64,000 bases of DNA, taken from Ampelomyces quisqualis. Lineage: Eukaryota; Ascomycota; Dothideomycetes; Pleosporales; Phaeosphaeriaceae. Positions 22,540 through 34,975 of the stretch are shown here, in pieces; position 1 is the first letter of the stretch; the number at the start of each line of letters is the position of its first letter. Below the pieces are notes generated by a model. The model was not told where the DNA came from. It saw nothing but the letters and a program-made list of their open reading frames with translations, and did not search any database. The stretch spans positions 1,240,001-1,304,000 of the forward strand of contig JAGTXZ010000021.1 of NCBI GenBank assembly GCA_018398575.1, given 5' to 3'. The position numbers were made by a program, and so were the translations under genes.

Positions 22540-25500
22540 TAGCTTCTTATACTCCTACCTGCACATTAACTACCTACTTCTAATTAATCCTTAGAACTAG
22601 AGCTAGTCTTAAGAGCTTAGGCACAGTCCTCTAAGTTAGAAGTAGAACTAACCTTTAACTACTCTACCTGCACATACACCTTTTAACCTTCTTAACTCTA
22701 CCTACTTCTATTAAGTATAGCAGCTACTACCCCTACTAGAAATAGGCTAGGAGAGTAGCTTCTAGACTTACCCTAAGAATACTTAAATAACTAATACTAT
22801 TAGGACGCCCTTATTATTCTAGAACTAGTAAGATAATAAGCTAATAGAACTATTCTGCTAACCTTTAAAGAGCTAGTTAATTTTACTAAAGCTTAGCAGG
22901 CTGCTGCTACTGCAGTAAGCCGCCTAATGTCTTGCACGCACTAGGAGGAGAATTAACAATAAGCATCTAACTATCTAAATAGTAGAAGACTAAGACCTAA
23001 CAATCTTAACTTCTAGCAAAATTAATTTATGCAAAGACTAACTAAAGAAGCAAAGAAAGCAGTTAACGCCCCTCTTGTCTTAGAAAGCCTAGAGACAGAC
23101 TAGGTCTAGTTTCTAACAACGTTTAGCTAAGACTAAAGAGATCTAGAGAGACTTTTTGCTGCCTATACTTCTAACTTGCAACTGTTGTTACAACTTGCGT
23201 TATAATACCCTAGCGTCTTAATACTAGCTACTACTCTAGTAGCACAGCATACTTAGAGTAACTTATACTAAATAACCTATACGTGCTTGCTGTTATTGCA
23301 GCAACCTCTTATTAAGCAGATTGTTATTAGATACTAATTGTTCCTTCTATAGACGTTACTCTTAGCAATACAATAAGCAACGTTACTGTTATTAACGTTA
23401 AGACAGTTTTACTAAGTCCTATACGCTAGAACCTATAAATAGCTACTAGTTAAAGCTAGAAAAAATAGAAACATTTAACAGCACTACTAGTGTTTATCTA
23501 TACGCTTAACAGATTAGTCTACGCGTTAACTAATACAGGTTTGCAAGAGTACTTAAAGTGCTGCTATTGTGTATAAAAAGACAGGCTCTTAAGTAGTATG
23601 CTTCTCGCTTAAAACCTAAACACAAACGCATAATAACTAGTGTAGATGCCTAGATTAACTCTCTTTAGCACTACTTCTAGCGTAACATTATTAGCGCTAA
23701 ATAAGAAGCTAACGCGCTAAAGCATAGGTTTAGCACTAAACTGTTAGTGTAAGACTACATTATAAGAAAGCAGACCTTACTCTATAACACTAGCTATAAC
23801 TCTATTGCATAAAAAGTTATAATAATTTACAAGATTTAGTCTAACCTTAATCCTCTTCTTATAGCCTTAGTTTCTATTTGCGCTAACATAACTATAGAAA
23901 CCTTTATTAATAAGTGTTACCAAAAAAAAGACCTATATAAGCAAGCCTAGGAAGGTTAACAATTATAGGCATAACGCAAATTTAAGTCTATTGCTAAACA
24001 ATTTACCTAGAATTAAGCTTTATGTTAGGACTAGAATTGTAAACGCAATTACAACTGCAAGGATTAAGATACTCTATTACCTAAGAAAACTACTAATTGC
24101 ATTATGCTCTGTAGTAACACTCTAACTGCTTTTGCCCTGCGTGCTATTGTGCCTGCCTATACTCTGTAACTGCTTAAGTACTTATATACTTATTATAGCA
24201 GTAAGCACTAGGACAATATGTGCTCTACCTATTTAAAGTTTTAGAAGCAGGTTATGTTTCTAGCAGACGCAGTGTTATTATTCTTTAGAGAATCCTCTAA
24301 CAGCAAGTTAAATAACTTAGAGCCTAAGCTAGATTGTGCTATGCAAAGTAATAGCGCAGACATTCTTTTAGGCACTAAGTTAGAAAACTTCTAACAGAGC
24401 TCTAGATAGACAGCTATAACTCTAACTCTGCTATTTCTGCTATCTAAACACTAAGCAGATTAGACAAACCTTCTCTTTTGTTATTCTACACCTTATTGCT
24501 ATTATCGCCTATACTAGCAGCTCTGTTAATAGTTTATATTTGCAATAATGCTAAATACGCACTTAAATATACTAATACTAATATAGTTCTTATTACTACC
24601 TTTAATAATTGCTACAAGCCTACAAAAGCTTATATGCACGCACCTAATAACGTCTTAATTAAGTTCTGTTTAGACACTAGAGCTAGTGTATCTCTTGTCT
24701 AACGCACTAAAATAAGCTATTATCTCTACACAGTTATCTAGAATCTTACTAAGAAATAGTTTATAAAGATTAATAGTGTTAGTTCTACTGCCCTTTATGC
24801 TAAATAAGTAGTGCACAACTTTCCTATTATTCTCTATATAGTAGATAGAGAAGTTATCTAACTATATAGGACAGTACATATTGTTAACAAACTTCTAGTA
24901 CTTTACATTATAGGTAACAACATCCTTAAGCTTTAGAAAGTTAGCATTCTGTATAACAACATCTCTAGTAGTTTTCTAGCTCTCTATATCTAAGAACACT
25001 ACGTTAAGTTACATTCTACACTAATACTATAGCGCAAGCGCACTATAATTTTAGCTAAGCATAGCTATACTATACCTGCAGGAACAAGAGCATATTTGCA
25101 GATTACCTACTATTCTGTGCCTTCCTATAAAACTAGCTACCTAATAACTACACACCTAATTATAGACTTAGCTACCAATATATTTGCGTTGGCTAGAAAT
25201 TAATTAGTTAACAGTAATAAGACGCGTACCTTGTTTAACAACCTAGGCGCTGTTAATATAGCTGTCTACTAAGAACAAATCCTTAGGTATCTTAAACAAG
25301 TAATTTCTCTTAGCTAGCAAGCTAACATACTCTACTCTCTAGACTATCTTTTTAAAGGTATGCCAATTCTTTTAGACAGTAACAATCTAAATAAACTACC
25401 TGCTGGTTCGCTATTTGTAGTAGAGCTGCCTAACAAGGAAATTAAGGTAATTAAGGCTAACATTTTAGATTAGTTTAGTCAGGACTACTAACAACGCATC

Positions 25501-28500
25501 TAGAAGATTCTAGCAAGCTATTAGCTGCTATAGCGCAAGAAATTAGGACGTTTTAAAGACAACATTAAGATGCCTATCTCTTTCTACAATAACTTTAACC
25601 TGTCTAAGCTTAAGCAGGCACTATACAGCTAGTTAAAAAGAGATAAGAAAGCTATAGATAAAGTCCTAGACCTACTAACAGAACAAGGCTAGATTAAAAA
25701 GGTTCTACTAGGCTCTTCTAGCCTAGTTGCATCCTCTGCCTTTGTAGTCTAGAAAAATAACAAGCTCTAGGTAGTAGTAGACATGCGCTAAGTTAACAAG
25801 GCCCTTATTCTAGACGCCTACCTGTTACCTAAACAAGACATAATCTTGTTAGCTATAGGCAGAGCTATAGTGTTTTTATTGCTTAACTTTGTTAAAAGCT
25901 TTTTTTAGCAAGATATTATAGCAGATAACTAATAGAAAACAGCTTTTGTTACAGCACACAGAGGACACAAGATGTTCTTAGAGTCTACTATAAGTTTGGC
26001 TTATTCTCTAGGTTTCTTCTAGCATTATATAGAATAATTGTTTAACTGTTACCTGTAGAACTTTATCCTAATCTATATTAACAACATTATTATCTTTAGT
26101 TGCACTCTAGAGGACTACCTAATATATCTTAATAAATCTCTTACGTTACTTAAAAGGGCTAGCGTTACTCTGTCTCTAGCTAAGTGTTATTTTAGCTATC
26201 TATCTATTTAGGCTTTAGAACACTATATATTGCGACTTAGGCTTAGCACTATACAAGAAAAAACTAAAGCAATTTGTGCTATAACCTTCCCTAGAACAGT
26301 GCAACAACTAGAATATACTATTAGCCTTTTTGGTTTCTACTAGAAGTTTGTAAAGCACTATTTAGATATTTGTATACTACTTAACTAGCTTAAGACACGT
26401 GCGCTTAAGGACGCCCCTAAAAAGAGGTATAAACAACATTAATACGCAGAAACTACTCTACTGTCCTATTTTATAGACAAGTCTTAAAAACACAAAGTAG
26501 AAATCTCCTTTAAGAAACTTAAGAGCTAACTCTATACAGCACCTACACTAGCGCACCCTAACTTTTCCTAGCCTTTTATTCTCTATGTAGATAGAAGTTA
26601 TAAACGTAGCTTTAGCTATGCTATATATTAGGTTAATCTTATAGACCTAGACAATCTAGTTAAACGCTCTATCCTATACCTGTCTAAAACTTTGTCTTCT
26701 ACAGAAACTAGGTACTAGCTAACAGAACTAGAAACAGCTGCTTTAATCTAGGCACTTTAGAAATTGCCCTAGTATACTAACTACAAGAAGTTCCTAGTCT
26801 ACACAGATTATTTAGCTATTGTTAATACTTTTAAGAATAAGAGACTAGTACAGGGCAAGCAATCTAAGCGCTTACAGGCATAGAGATTGTTCCTTGCATA
26901 GTATTATAGCTAAATAGAAATCTAACACATTCTAGGCAAAGATTATCTAAACGCTAACGCTCTTTTCTGTATGCAAACTTTACGCTAGCCTAAGACTACT
27001 ATATAAGCTGCTAGCCCTAACAACGTAATTGCCCTAATAAATTACCTAACAGATCTCTTGTAGAGCCTTTTAACACGGGACAGATAGAGACTGCTTAAAA
27101 CAAGCCTGCAACTAACTCCTTAAGAACCTACTAGGTTTGCAATTTATAAGCCTGTTGCGTGCCTTACTACTAAGGCCTACCTTCTAGACGCTTTATACAG
27201 ATTAGAGCTTATTTAAATAAGCAAAGAGTTTTAGAACAAACTTTTAGTATTACTGCTAACAGACCTAGCACTGCAAAAGGTATACAACAACATTATAGAC
27301 TAAGCTAACAAGGAACTACAACTACTAGTTATACGCAAAAGCTTTTGAGTTAAACTAGATACTAGCCTAATGTACCAGATGTTGCCAGATAGCTAGGAAA
27401 GACTCTGCGTCTTACAAGCCCTCTGCCAAGAGGTATTAAAGCTAGCCTATAACTAGGTTAGCTATTCTAGAGTTATACAAACATGCAAGTAACTGCAGAC
27501 CTCTATTTACATGCTAAACCTACGCAGATATACTACTAAGTATATTGCAACTTGCCTGCAATGCAACGTGTATTAACTATCTACAAAGCTTTCTATAAGC
27601 AAGATGCAGCCTATTAAGTACCCCTTTCTTCTCTTTTATACTATTACTATAGACTTTATTATTAGCTTACTAGTAACTTCTAACAGCTATAACTGTATTT
27701 TTACAGTTACTAATAAAGCAACTAAAGCTATTAAGCTTATTCTAGGCGTATCTAGTAAGCAAGGTAAAGCTAATAACTCTAAGCACCTAGAAGAAGTCTA
27801 GGGTAACACCTACTACTAGGCTATTAGGTTCTAGAACTACGTGGTATGTAAATAGAGACTGCCTAAGGTTATTATTTCTAATTGGGATAGGCAATTTCTA
27901 GCAAAATTCTAGTAGGCCTTCTTTAAAAAAATAGGCACGTTACTTGCTATAACTACAGCATATTATCCTTAGGCTAATAGACAAAGTAAAAAGACAAATT
28001 AGATTGTTAAAATTACCTTGCAATATATAATTGCTAACTATAACACCCTAATAATTAGTTAGAATAAGCTTTTACCTAATATATAGTTTGCTATTAATAC
28101 TGCTTGCAACTTTACTACTAGAGAATCTTCTTTTAAGCTTTTCTACAAGACTTGCTCTTAAGACAGCATAACAATCTATAACATTAAGGTAGACTACAAA
28201 TTATTAGAGTAGTTCCTGCAAGATTGCTGCAATATACAACTCTAAGCTAAGAAAGCACTTAAGCTAGCCTAGGCCTAGATAGCTATTTATTACAATTGTT
28301 AACATTTACTAATTATTATTAAGGACCTTGCCTATCTTAGACTTACTTGCAAGACTAATTATAGCTATTAAATTCTATACGCTTTGGCCCTAGACGTAAT
28401 TAAGAATAGACCTTTTAAGGTCCTTAAAAAAATTAGAAAAAGTGCTTTCTAACTAGATCTTCTCTTACGCCTTAAGATATACTCTGTTATCTTAGTTGTA

Positions 28501-28820
28501 CACTTAGAACTAGCCTCCTCTAATCTATACAACTAACTACTAGTAACAGCTAGAAAGGTAGTAGACGTAGTAGAAGATAACGCTACAACTTCTAAACTAC
28601 TAAGGCTTACAGTACTAGACAGCAAGCCTACCTACATTGTAGATTAAATCCTAACAAAGAAACTCTAAAAGACACCTAGCAGCTAACAAAAACAATAGTT
28701 CTACAAGGTCTAGTAGCAGGGCTACAACGCCTTAGAAGATTTATATATAGCAAAAGATTAACTACGCAAAGATATACCTAAAATTGTGCAAGTATAGGAG
28801 CAATGTTATAGTACCTACTT
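22540..28820 (+). pseudogene. gag-pol relic of the retrotransposon (protease, RT, RNase H, integrase, chromodomain)
   Basis: One reading frame holds all recognisable pol domains, interrupted only by stops that RIP would create from Trp (TGG) and Gln codons. The order is a retropepsin site LDTRASVSLV (24673 on; the usual DTGAS with Gly changed to Arg), reverse transcriptase at about 25.6-26.3 kb with YINNIIIFS at 26074-26100 (normally YxDD), and RNase H from about 26.57 kb. Integrase spans about 27.4-28.4 kb, with a CLQC zinc-finger end and catalytic Asp codons at 27652 and 27886. Its catalytic Glu is apparently changed to Lys in the QSKK segment. A chromodomain at 28621-28815 (TYIVD, FYKV, QGYNALEDLYIAKD) places it in the chromovirus clade of Ty3/gypsy. 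The gag part (before 24.4 kb) is too degraded to delimit, so the left boundary is approximate. It cannot be active. Confidence 0.88.
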
Positions 28821-29221
28821 AACTATATATTGTGCCCTGCAACACAACGTGCTAAGGTAGTTACTTTATATCTTATTACTTATAACAAGCTTTTAGCAGC
28901 TCTATGCGCCTGCTAGCCTATAGAAGGCTTTTTATTCTACTCTTTTTTAAACTACTATTCTACTAACAATTAATTCTGTTTGCTAAACGCAAAAATTTGC
29001 ATAAATTTAACGTTATAACGCGCAAGCACCTACCTCTTACCTTGCATCTCTAACGTATAGGCCTACGCTAGAGCGTTAAGTTGTTGTTGTTACTACCTAC
29101 AATTAAAGCACTACTTTACCTTTTTACCTCTACCTACACAATTACTCTACAAGTAACTAGTAGCAGTCTTCTTTAACTGCTATACTCTACTACTATATCT
29201 TAGTTTAATAAGATAGGTATT
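28821..29221. other. Spacer between the two relic frames of the retrotransposon
   Basis: About 400 bp of RIP-mutated sequence with no assignable domain. It may contain the pol stop and the start region of the second frame; neither can be placed. Confidence 0.4.
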
Positions 29222-32200
29222 AACTGCAGGCAGCTGCGTAAGCTTGCCTGCACTAATTTTACGCGTATTAACAGACACACTAGTCTTTAGCAATTTAACA
29301 AACACAAAGAAGAGCTAGAGGCTATAAATAAAGGCAAGCAAGTCTAGACACTCTACAAGAAGAGCTACTACAGTAACGTTACTCTTAGCCTAGCAGCTGC
29401 TTCTAAGTATAAAGAGAAGAGCTTCTAAGCTGTTGTTGCGTTCGCTGTTAACTCTGCATCTACAGAAAAGCTCTAAGGCACTTACCTTATCTCTAACGCT
29501 TAGTTAAACCCTCCTTATATGTTGCTAACAGAGCAGGAACACGCTGTTTTTAAAGCTAGAGTTGCCTACGCTTAGCCTAAACCTAAACGCCCTTACAAAC
29601 TACCTGCCCTAGCGCTAGTTTTAGTTTTAGACTACAAACTAACAGTGTTCTTAACTATCTTTACTAACGCTTTAAACTGTACTCTCTTACTATTAGAGAA
29701 GGCCTTCTTTCTTCTGCACAACTCTGCTTTAGCTAGTTTTAAAAATAACATGCGCACATCTATAGTCTTTAGAGCTATCTTATTTAACTGCCTTGCTTAC
29801 GCAGAAATTAAGAACTTCTCTTACTATAGAAACTACTCTTACTCTTGTTCTATTAATGCCTATTGTTCTAATAGGCTAGACTCCTCTTGCAAACTACTCT
29901 AAGATTTTGCTCTTAACTAAGTTGCTTTAAAATTGGCTTAGTTAGAAGAGCTAATATACTAACTCTTAGACAATAATCTACTGCAGGAAGTTAGCTTTAT
30001 CTAGCAGGTTAATCTAAAGTCCTACTCTGCTCTCTCTAACTATACACTCCCTTACCTTTGTAATTGTTTCTGTATAGTGTATAGTTAGGACGTCTCTCTT
30101 AAGCAACTTTAAAAGGTCCTGCTAACCTAACATCTCTGTTATGTAGTTAGCAACATCCTAGTAGAAGGCTTTAATCTTAATAAGCTCGCTTACAAAGACA
30201 GGAAGAAAGAAGCTAAACATACTCTTCTATTACGCAGTAGCCCTAGTAAAACAAAGCCTAAGCGCGCAATATAAACCTAAGACTAGAAGAAAGTATATGC
30301 TACTTAAATTAAAGCTTAACGTAAACGTTGCACTAAGCCTAGAGAAGATGTTACTACGCAGCTTAACTGCGCTAAAAAACGCAAGCAGCAAGAACATACT
30401 CTAGTTAAATTTATTGTGCACAAAGACCTAAAAGACTACTCCTATATGTGCCTGCAAGTAAGTTTCTAGTACTATAATAGCACTGTTGCAGGTTAACTAT
30501 AGCATAAAGCTAACATTAATTTTACCTTCTAGAATACTTAGCCTTATAGTAGTGTGTATAGTAAGTAAGACAACAATACATACTACTCTACTAAACGCAT
30601 AATTAACGTATCTAGCCTAACTAACGCAAAGTTTCTAAACAAATTGTTTCTCTACCTTGCTATTACTAACTTAGATTATTAGGAACAGTGCTATAAATCT
30701 CTTGAGCATAGTTATAGACTACTACTTGTCTAGCTCTGTTATAACAAGTATTCTTTTACCTTAAACCTGTTTACAGAGAGATAAGGCATGCTAGTTTCTT
30801 ACTACAACATCTAAAACCTAATATATAAGTTACTAGTAGTGTATCTACTAATATAGGGTACAGATATAGACTTTCTTACGCAATTAGTTATTAAGCGTTT
30901 TGCTAACCTTTCTGTTTACAACTCTTTAAGCAAATTCTACACTAATGTCTTAAACCTAAACATTACTAATACAGGAATTTAACTAACTCCTGCTCTGCCT
31001 AAGTTTGTTACAGTACCTAAGAATTTGTTTAAAACCTAGCCAGAAGCCGCGCTCTGCTTTAGAGTAGCTAGAATAGTAGAACAACGTTTTAGCATGCAAA
31101 AACAGGTGTATTATAGTACTGCCTTAGTTTACCTTATCCTGTAAACTAAAATTAAGGGCCTTAACATAGTGCTGTACATTAACTTTACTAAGAAAGACGC
31201 AGATAAAAATACCTCTTAGCTTACTACTAGTAACGTAGTTAAGCTGGATTTCTGCAACTAGAAGGACAAGGTGTCTTTAAAACATGCCTAGAAGGGTTAA
31301 GTAACAGTACTATTGCTGTTAACTAGAATTAGGCAAACCTGTCTTATAGTCTATTGCTCTATTAAAGAAAATAAGATTAAGGATAAGCTTTCTTACTCTA
31401 CTCTTACAACCTAGCAACTAGAGACAATAAGTATTCTAGAACTACAAGCTTAGTCCTAAGACTATTACTTATACTCTGTTACTATATTTAAAGATAACAA
31501 CTCTAAGGAATGCAAACAATTAACAAGCAATCTACACTATATAATAGTACCTAGTAAGACGCGCCTCCTACTTAAGATTAAAGACTAACACTTAGCTAAG
31601 TTGCAAATCTTAATACAAGCCAACTACTACTAGGCCTACACTATTTCCTCTCTTTACAAGTTAGTAATCTAAAAAGATATTAACTAATACTATAACGTTG
31701 TCTCCTTTCTTTTAAGAGAATACTAAATAGAACTATTTAACAAATAGGGTTACAAAGATAGCCTTTAAGCAAACACTACTATGTTAGCAGAAATCTTAGG
31801 CTCTAGCAAGTTATATACTAGCATAGTCCTTGCTGCAGGCTACCTATTCTAAAATAAAGTCCCTGCGCAGCTTTAAAAAGAGTAACTCTTTAAACTGTCT
31901 AGGTATTTACAAGATCTATTATTAATACTAGCTAGCATAGACAATGCTAATAAGAACCTAGAGGATAACCCTAAACTTAAACAAGACACTGTATAGAAAA
32001 ACAAAGACTTGCTAAAACAGACTAGCAAGAATAACTAGAACGTTAACAACAAACCTAACTTATAGGCTAACAAATAGAATGTTAAGCCTAAAGATAAGAA
32101 CTAAGCAAAGGGTTTGCTACAGCTTAATAGGGCTAGTAAAACTCTAGGCTTACCTTTGTATACAGTTGCTGCCTAGTTTGCGCAGCTAAAGGAGCTTCTA

Positions 32201-34660
32201 CTGCTGCCTTCTAGTCTAGAACTGCCTCTACACTCTCTTCTTTAGAGAACAGACTTTAGTTACCTAATAGAAGCCTTCTCTAGAACCTAGAAACTATTTC
32301 TCTTTACTCTAAAAATCTAATCTAAACGTAGCTCTTAGAGTAAGCGTTAAGACAGGCTAGGCAAAGACACAGAAAAAAATAACATAGCATAGGACCTAAA
32401 CCTCCTCTATAATATACTTGTCTCTAATAACTATAGAACTAATAAAACTAAGAAACTAGCCTTAAAAGTCTTATTGTTTAATAACAGAGCGTCCTATTAT
32501 TCTGTTGCATTATTTAATAACAGAGCGTTCTATTATTCTGTTGCTTCTTCCTAGAGCGCTGCTGCAGAAGTTAAGACTATTATTAAAAATAGCTGCGTTA
32601 CTTATTACTGCCTTTAAAATAAAACAGTTAACTATAGTTACTAAGCTTTTGTTAAAATTTTAACTTAGGTGTATAAGCTTATACAGGTACCTATAAAGCT
32701 AGTAGTGCACTACTACTTAATTTAGTCTAAATAAAAAGCTTTTATAGCAATATTAGACCCTTACTTTAAACTAGACAGTAGTAATAACCTAGCCTACTTT
32801 ATACCTAACGCTACTACAGCAGAGAGCTAAACTAGTCTAGCCTTGCTAGAGACTTATCTTTAACACTTCTGCAATACTTATCTAGGTATTACAGACAAAC
32901 GTTTTTGTGTAGTTACTAGCTCCTTAGCCTAGATTGCCCTCTAGCTTACCTAGGTAGACAGGTTTGTTATAACAGACCTTATTACTAATACCTAGATAGA
33001 AGAAGAACTTAACACTATTATAGAAGAGCTTAAAGACATTACTTTAATTATGCAGGATCTTAACACAATAGGCAAAATAACTAAGGATAATAAGAAGCTT
33101 CTTAAGAAGGCTTTTTAGATTGCCTACTAATATATTCTTTAACAAGCCCTAGTTATATGCACAACTATCTTAGTAGCTACTTTACTAAGATTCTAGATTA
33201 TTTGCTACGCTGTTGCTGTAGTCTTTAAGAAAATTAGCTGCGCAATAGACCTAGAGTTTATTAGCGTCCTCTCCTCTTATTAGAATGTAGATCTCTACCT
33301 AGCTGTAGGTAACTGCTAACAACTTAGTCTCTAAGCATATAGACTCTAACTTAATAATCCTTTCTAGGCCTAGTACTATCTATTGTTACTATTACAACTA
33401 CATTACTCTAGTTTCCTAGTATAAGAGTTAAAATTTACTTCTAGATTTACAAGCAAGCCTCTACTAGATCTATACAAAACTCTAAACAATAACAAAGCTA
33501 TTTGTAAGGTCCTAGGTTTCTTTAACCTAGAAGCAGAGAAAAAAGCTAAGATAGTTAACTTACGCATCTAGAGTATACTATATGCTATTGTAGTTGCTAA
33601 CACTAATATAGTTTTAGCTCTAGTAAAGGATGTAACAGAATTATCTTACTGCTAGAACACTGTAGTTACTACAATTTATAATTTAACTAAGTGCACCTAA
33701 TATGTCCTAGGACATTGTATCCTAGTTATTACTTCTTATAACGCTTAGGTTACGCTCCTTACTACTCTTTGAGACGCTGCTGTTAACTACGCAATGCGCG
33801 CTAGCAATAAGGCTTACGCAACTAAGATTAGTAAGGTTACTATTCTTACTATTAACTCCTCTATAGGTAAGAACGCAGCCTACATTATCTTAGATACTAT
33901 AGGCTATAACAAGAGGTTTTTCTAGCGTTAACCTTATACCCTAGTTACTAGAACAAGAGCTTAATTAAGCTTTATTTTTATAGGACTTACCTTTCTATTC
34001 TCCTCTTCCTAGTATATTAACTCTAAAAACTGCCTTAAGAAAGCTCTTTACAAGTAGAGCCCTTAACGCTATTACATTACTACTATAGATAGTTAGAAGC
34101 TAGCTTTATTTAAGCAATACCCTTAAGTGCAGCGTACTCTTAATATTAAAGCTAATAATATTAGTGCTATTGTTTAGGACTACTAACGCGCACCCTTAGA
34201 AATTACTAAGATAACTAATAATTATTTAGATAATAAAGAAACTTAAGCATTCTAATAAGCTATGCAGACCTGCGTGCTGCGCACCTAGGCAGAGTTACAG
34301 AAACTAAAACTTAGGCCTGTTATTAAACCTAAGACTAAGTTAGAGCTCCTTGTTGTTATATCTAAGGTTAAGCTTACTAACCCCCTTAAATTGGCTTTAA
34401 CAAAGCCAATTATTAACTCCCTTAAGTCTGTTAAGCTTACTAAGATAATTGCAAAGAGCTTAGCTAATCTCTATAAGTTTACTAGGAAGCTAGACACAAA
34501 CACAGTTATAACTATACTAACTACTCTGTCTGCTCTTAAAGATATAGTTATTAACTCTAACATAAAAGATAAGGACAACAAGTTTCTTATGTCTAGGGGA
34601 ATCGCTACTAACACTAATAGTAGACCTGCCAACCTAACTAAGAATAATGTAGCGTTATAG
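29222..34660 (+). pseudogene. Second long relic frame in the retrotransposon, with UPF1-like SF1 helicase motifs
   Basis: About 1800 codons stay in one frame (different from gag-pol). The stops are TAG/TAA plus at least one TGA, all of the kind a YCR-type C-to-T process would create. The N-terminal part has a Cys/His stretch (CRQLRKLACTNF, then RHTSL, FNKHK) that could be a zinc finger; the middle is unrecognised. The last third shows superfamily-1 helicase features: motif Ia-like VVTSSLA near 32.9 kb, a motif III-like segment reading LAVGNC-stop-QL near 33.3 kb (normally GDxxQL), then NPF and LYKTL, and motifs IV-VI at about 33.72-33.99 kb. The latter read ITSYNA, VTILTINSSIGKNAAYIILD (normally T-x-D-S-x-Q-G-K-E) and LVTRTRA (normally VALTRAR). 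A Walker A box (GxxxxGKT) and DEAD/DEAQ motif II are not recognisable. Such a frame is not a normal part of gypsy elements. It might be a captured host gene or an extra element-encoded function. Confidence 0.6.
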
Positions 34661-34797
34661 GGACAGGATAAGACCCTAGAGACATAGAACCAGAACTTGG
34701 GCAGATAGAACTCTACTAATTACTAATAGTAATTAGTGTATAGTAAGAAGGAGCACAAGGTTCCGCGGACGAAACAAAATTTTAAGGATTGGGCAGA

Positions 34798-34970
34798 TGC
34801 TACAGAACAGATTAGGTATAGAGTTTCTATGAAGGATCTCCCATTAGGGCTTAGTGCCTTGGCAGTGCCTGCCTGTAGATAGCTCGAGCCGTCACCTCTA
34901 TGAAACACTACACTCAATACAATCACAGGATACAACACGCTTTTGCTGTCTTTGGGCCTCGGCCATAGCA
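34798..34970 (+). repeat. Right (3') LTR, 173 bp
   Basis: Starts TGCTACAGAACAG and ends GCCATAGCA. The inner end is mutated (ATTAGGTATAGAGTTTCTAT where the left copy has ATCGGGTATGGAGTTTCCAT) and the outer end is intact. Confidence 0.93.
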
Positions 34971-34975
34971 AGGGC
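34971..34975. repeat. Right target-site duplication (AGGGC)
   Basis: Directly follows the right LTR and matches 21717-21721. Confidence 0.9.

Larger units (their letters stand above)
21722..34970 (+). mobile_element. 13.25-kb LTR retrotransposon (Ty3/gypsy, chromovirus type), RIP-degraded
   Basis: Two 173-bp direct LTRs flank the element, each starting TGCTA and ending TAGCA, with AGGGC duplicated outside. The plus-strand interior holds two long frames closed only by numerous TAG/TAA codons and at least one TGA: gag-pol in one frame (about 22.5-28.8 kb) and a second frame (about 29.2-34.7 kb) with SF1 helicase motifs. The interior almost lacks TCA, CCA, TCG and CCG and their complements, while ACA, GCA, ACG and GCG remain common, which indicates RIP-like C-to-T mutation limited to YCR. 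Length is about twice that of typical fungal gypsy elements (5-7 kb) because of the second frame. I could not identify a primer-binding site. No nested LTR or TIR pair is evident. It interrupts a regulatory gene. Confidence 0.92.

Noticed and set aside
24478..34660. Isolated short open frames (24478, 27604, 29645, 34391) as separate small genes.
   Set aside because: Each lies in phase with, and forms part of, one of the two long relic frames; they are gaps between RIP-made stops.
29000..34700. A second element nested in the retrotransposon, carrying the helicase-like frame (for example a Helitron or a second LTR element).
   Set aside because: No second LTR pair, inverted ends or target duplication was seen, and the helicase motifs are UPF1-like rather than the Pif1/RepHel type of Helitrons. 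Not fully excluded without other copies.
21719..34975. First read the ~175-bp direct repeat on both sides of the AT-rich block as a duplicated exon of the regulator, because it is open in frame with it.
   Set aside because: The repeat starts TGCTA, ends TAGCA and is bordered by AGGGC on both outer sides. The regulator's own motifs continue only when the repeat is removed. It is an LTR.
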